This document shows, in pieces, positions 5,239 to 5,389 of a stretch of DNA of 5,389 bases. The stretch covers positions 1 through 5,389 of the forward strand of contig QIDY01000351.1 of the NCBI GenBank assembly GCA_003228495.1. The letters run 5' to 3'. The translations under genes and the position numbers were made by a program. The first letter of the stretch is position 1. Each line of letters opens with the position of its first letter. This stretch comes from Nitrospirota bacterium. Its GTDB lineage: Bacteria; Nitrospirota; Nitrospiria; Nitrospirales; UBA8639. The notes under the pieces are model-generated. The model was not told where the DNA came from. It was given only the letters and a program-made list of their open reading frames with translations, and ran no database searches.

Positions 5239-5389
5239 ATGCAGAGTCTGGCCAGCAAAACCGTTGATGTTCCCCATACTCAAGAAACCACCGATTTAGG
5301 GACAGGAAGAGATTTCGAAGCCGAAGTTATTGTGTTCAATTGTGATTGCCATACGTACCAAGACGTCATCGCATTATTTTGTCAAATCA
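5239..5389 (+). CDS. ClpS-like Clp protease adaptor (N-terminal part, runs off the right edge)
   Basis: Fifty codons are visible from ATG 5239-5241. After a variable polar N-terminus (MQSLASKTVDVPHTQETTDL) the frame reads FEAEVIVFNCDCHTYQDVIA. This matches the start of the ClpS fold, in which a strand ending in (L/F)NDD leads into a turn and the helix with (V/I)(V/I)..L. ClpS hands N-degron substrates to ClpA/ClpC. The asparagine and second aspartate of the NDD binding motif are kept, but the first aspartate is Cys (FNCDC). An in-frame TTG at 5221, with GAGAGG 11 bases before it, is an alternative start, because the ATG has no clear ribosome site. The identification rests on a short segment and could be wrong in detail. 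Confidence 0.55.
   Translation, partial: MQSLASKTVDVPHTQETTDLGTGRDFEAEVIVFNCDCHTYQDVIALFCQI

Noticed and set aside
5129..5326. Minus-strand open frame ending …KRKAQA, in phase with the epimerase
   Set aside because: It overlaps the ClpS-like gene on the other strand, has no start codon until late in the frame, and is separated from the epimerase by a TAA. It was considered as an N-terminal extension but the family start at 5089 explains the gene better.
1..5389. A new defence, CRISPR or multi-gene mobile system
   Set aside because: There are no spaced direct repeat arrays, nucleases, toxins, reverse transcriptases or co-directional unknown genes. The accessory content is limited to transposase remnants.

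Overview
The window looks like chromosome of a Gram-negative (diderm) bacterium. The support is a Pal/OmpA-type peptidoglycan-binding lipoprotein, a sugar-nucleotide epimerase of the envelope-polysaccharide type, and a tRNA-Leu gene with an encoded CCA end. The paired cysteines near the end of the Pal domain remind me of Nitrospirota and deltaproteobacterial Pal proteins. That lineage call is from memory and tentative.

Layout from left to right. At 1-100 is the start of an exported or membrane protein on the minus strand, running off the left edge. About 160-2150 is a plus-strand mobile-element scar set into an otherwise minus-strand gene array. It holds the N-terminal part of a REP-associated-type tyrosine (HUH) transposase (203-691), then an IS481-family insertion sequence (685-1947) whose transposase is frameshifted (763-1891), then an HTH tail from another or the same transposase family (1948-2114). 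At 2157-2245 is tRNA-Leu(UAA) on the minus strand, with a good sigma-70-type promoter. A strong bidirectional terminator and two extra hairpins lie at 2388-2480. At 2472-3641 is the long Pal-like lipoprotein gene with a duplicated internal module. An intergenic stretch at 3642-4066 holds hairpins and a doubtful small ORF. At 4067-5074 is a probable UDP-glucuronate 4-epimerase on the minus strand. Its natural start appears to be ATA rather than ATG, and a perfect 13-bp tandem duplication sits upstream. From 5239 to the right edge is the beginning of a ClpS-like adaptor on the plus strand, divergent from the epimerase.

The host genes (pal, tRNA-Leu, epimerase) serve separate housekeeping or envelope functions and do not form an evident operon. 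I found no convincing new multi-gene system. The most unusual points are the nested transposon wreckage without a target duplication, the double transposase-site arrangement at the right IS end, the missing start codon plus 13-bp duplication at the epimerase, and the two-copy module in the Pal protein.
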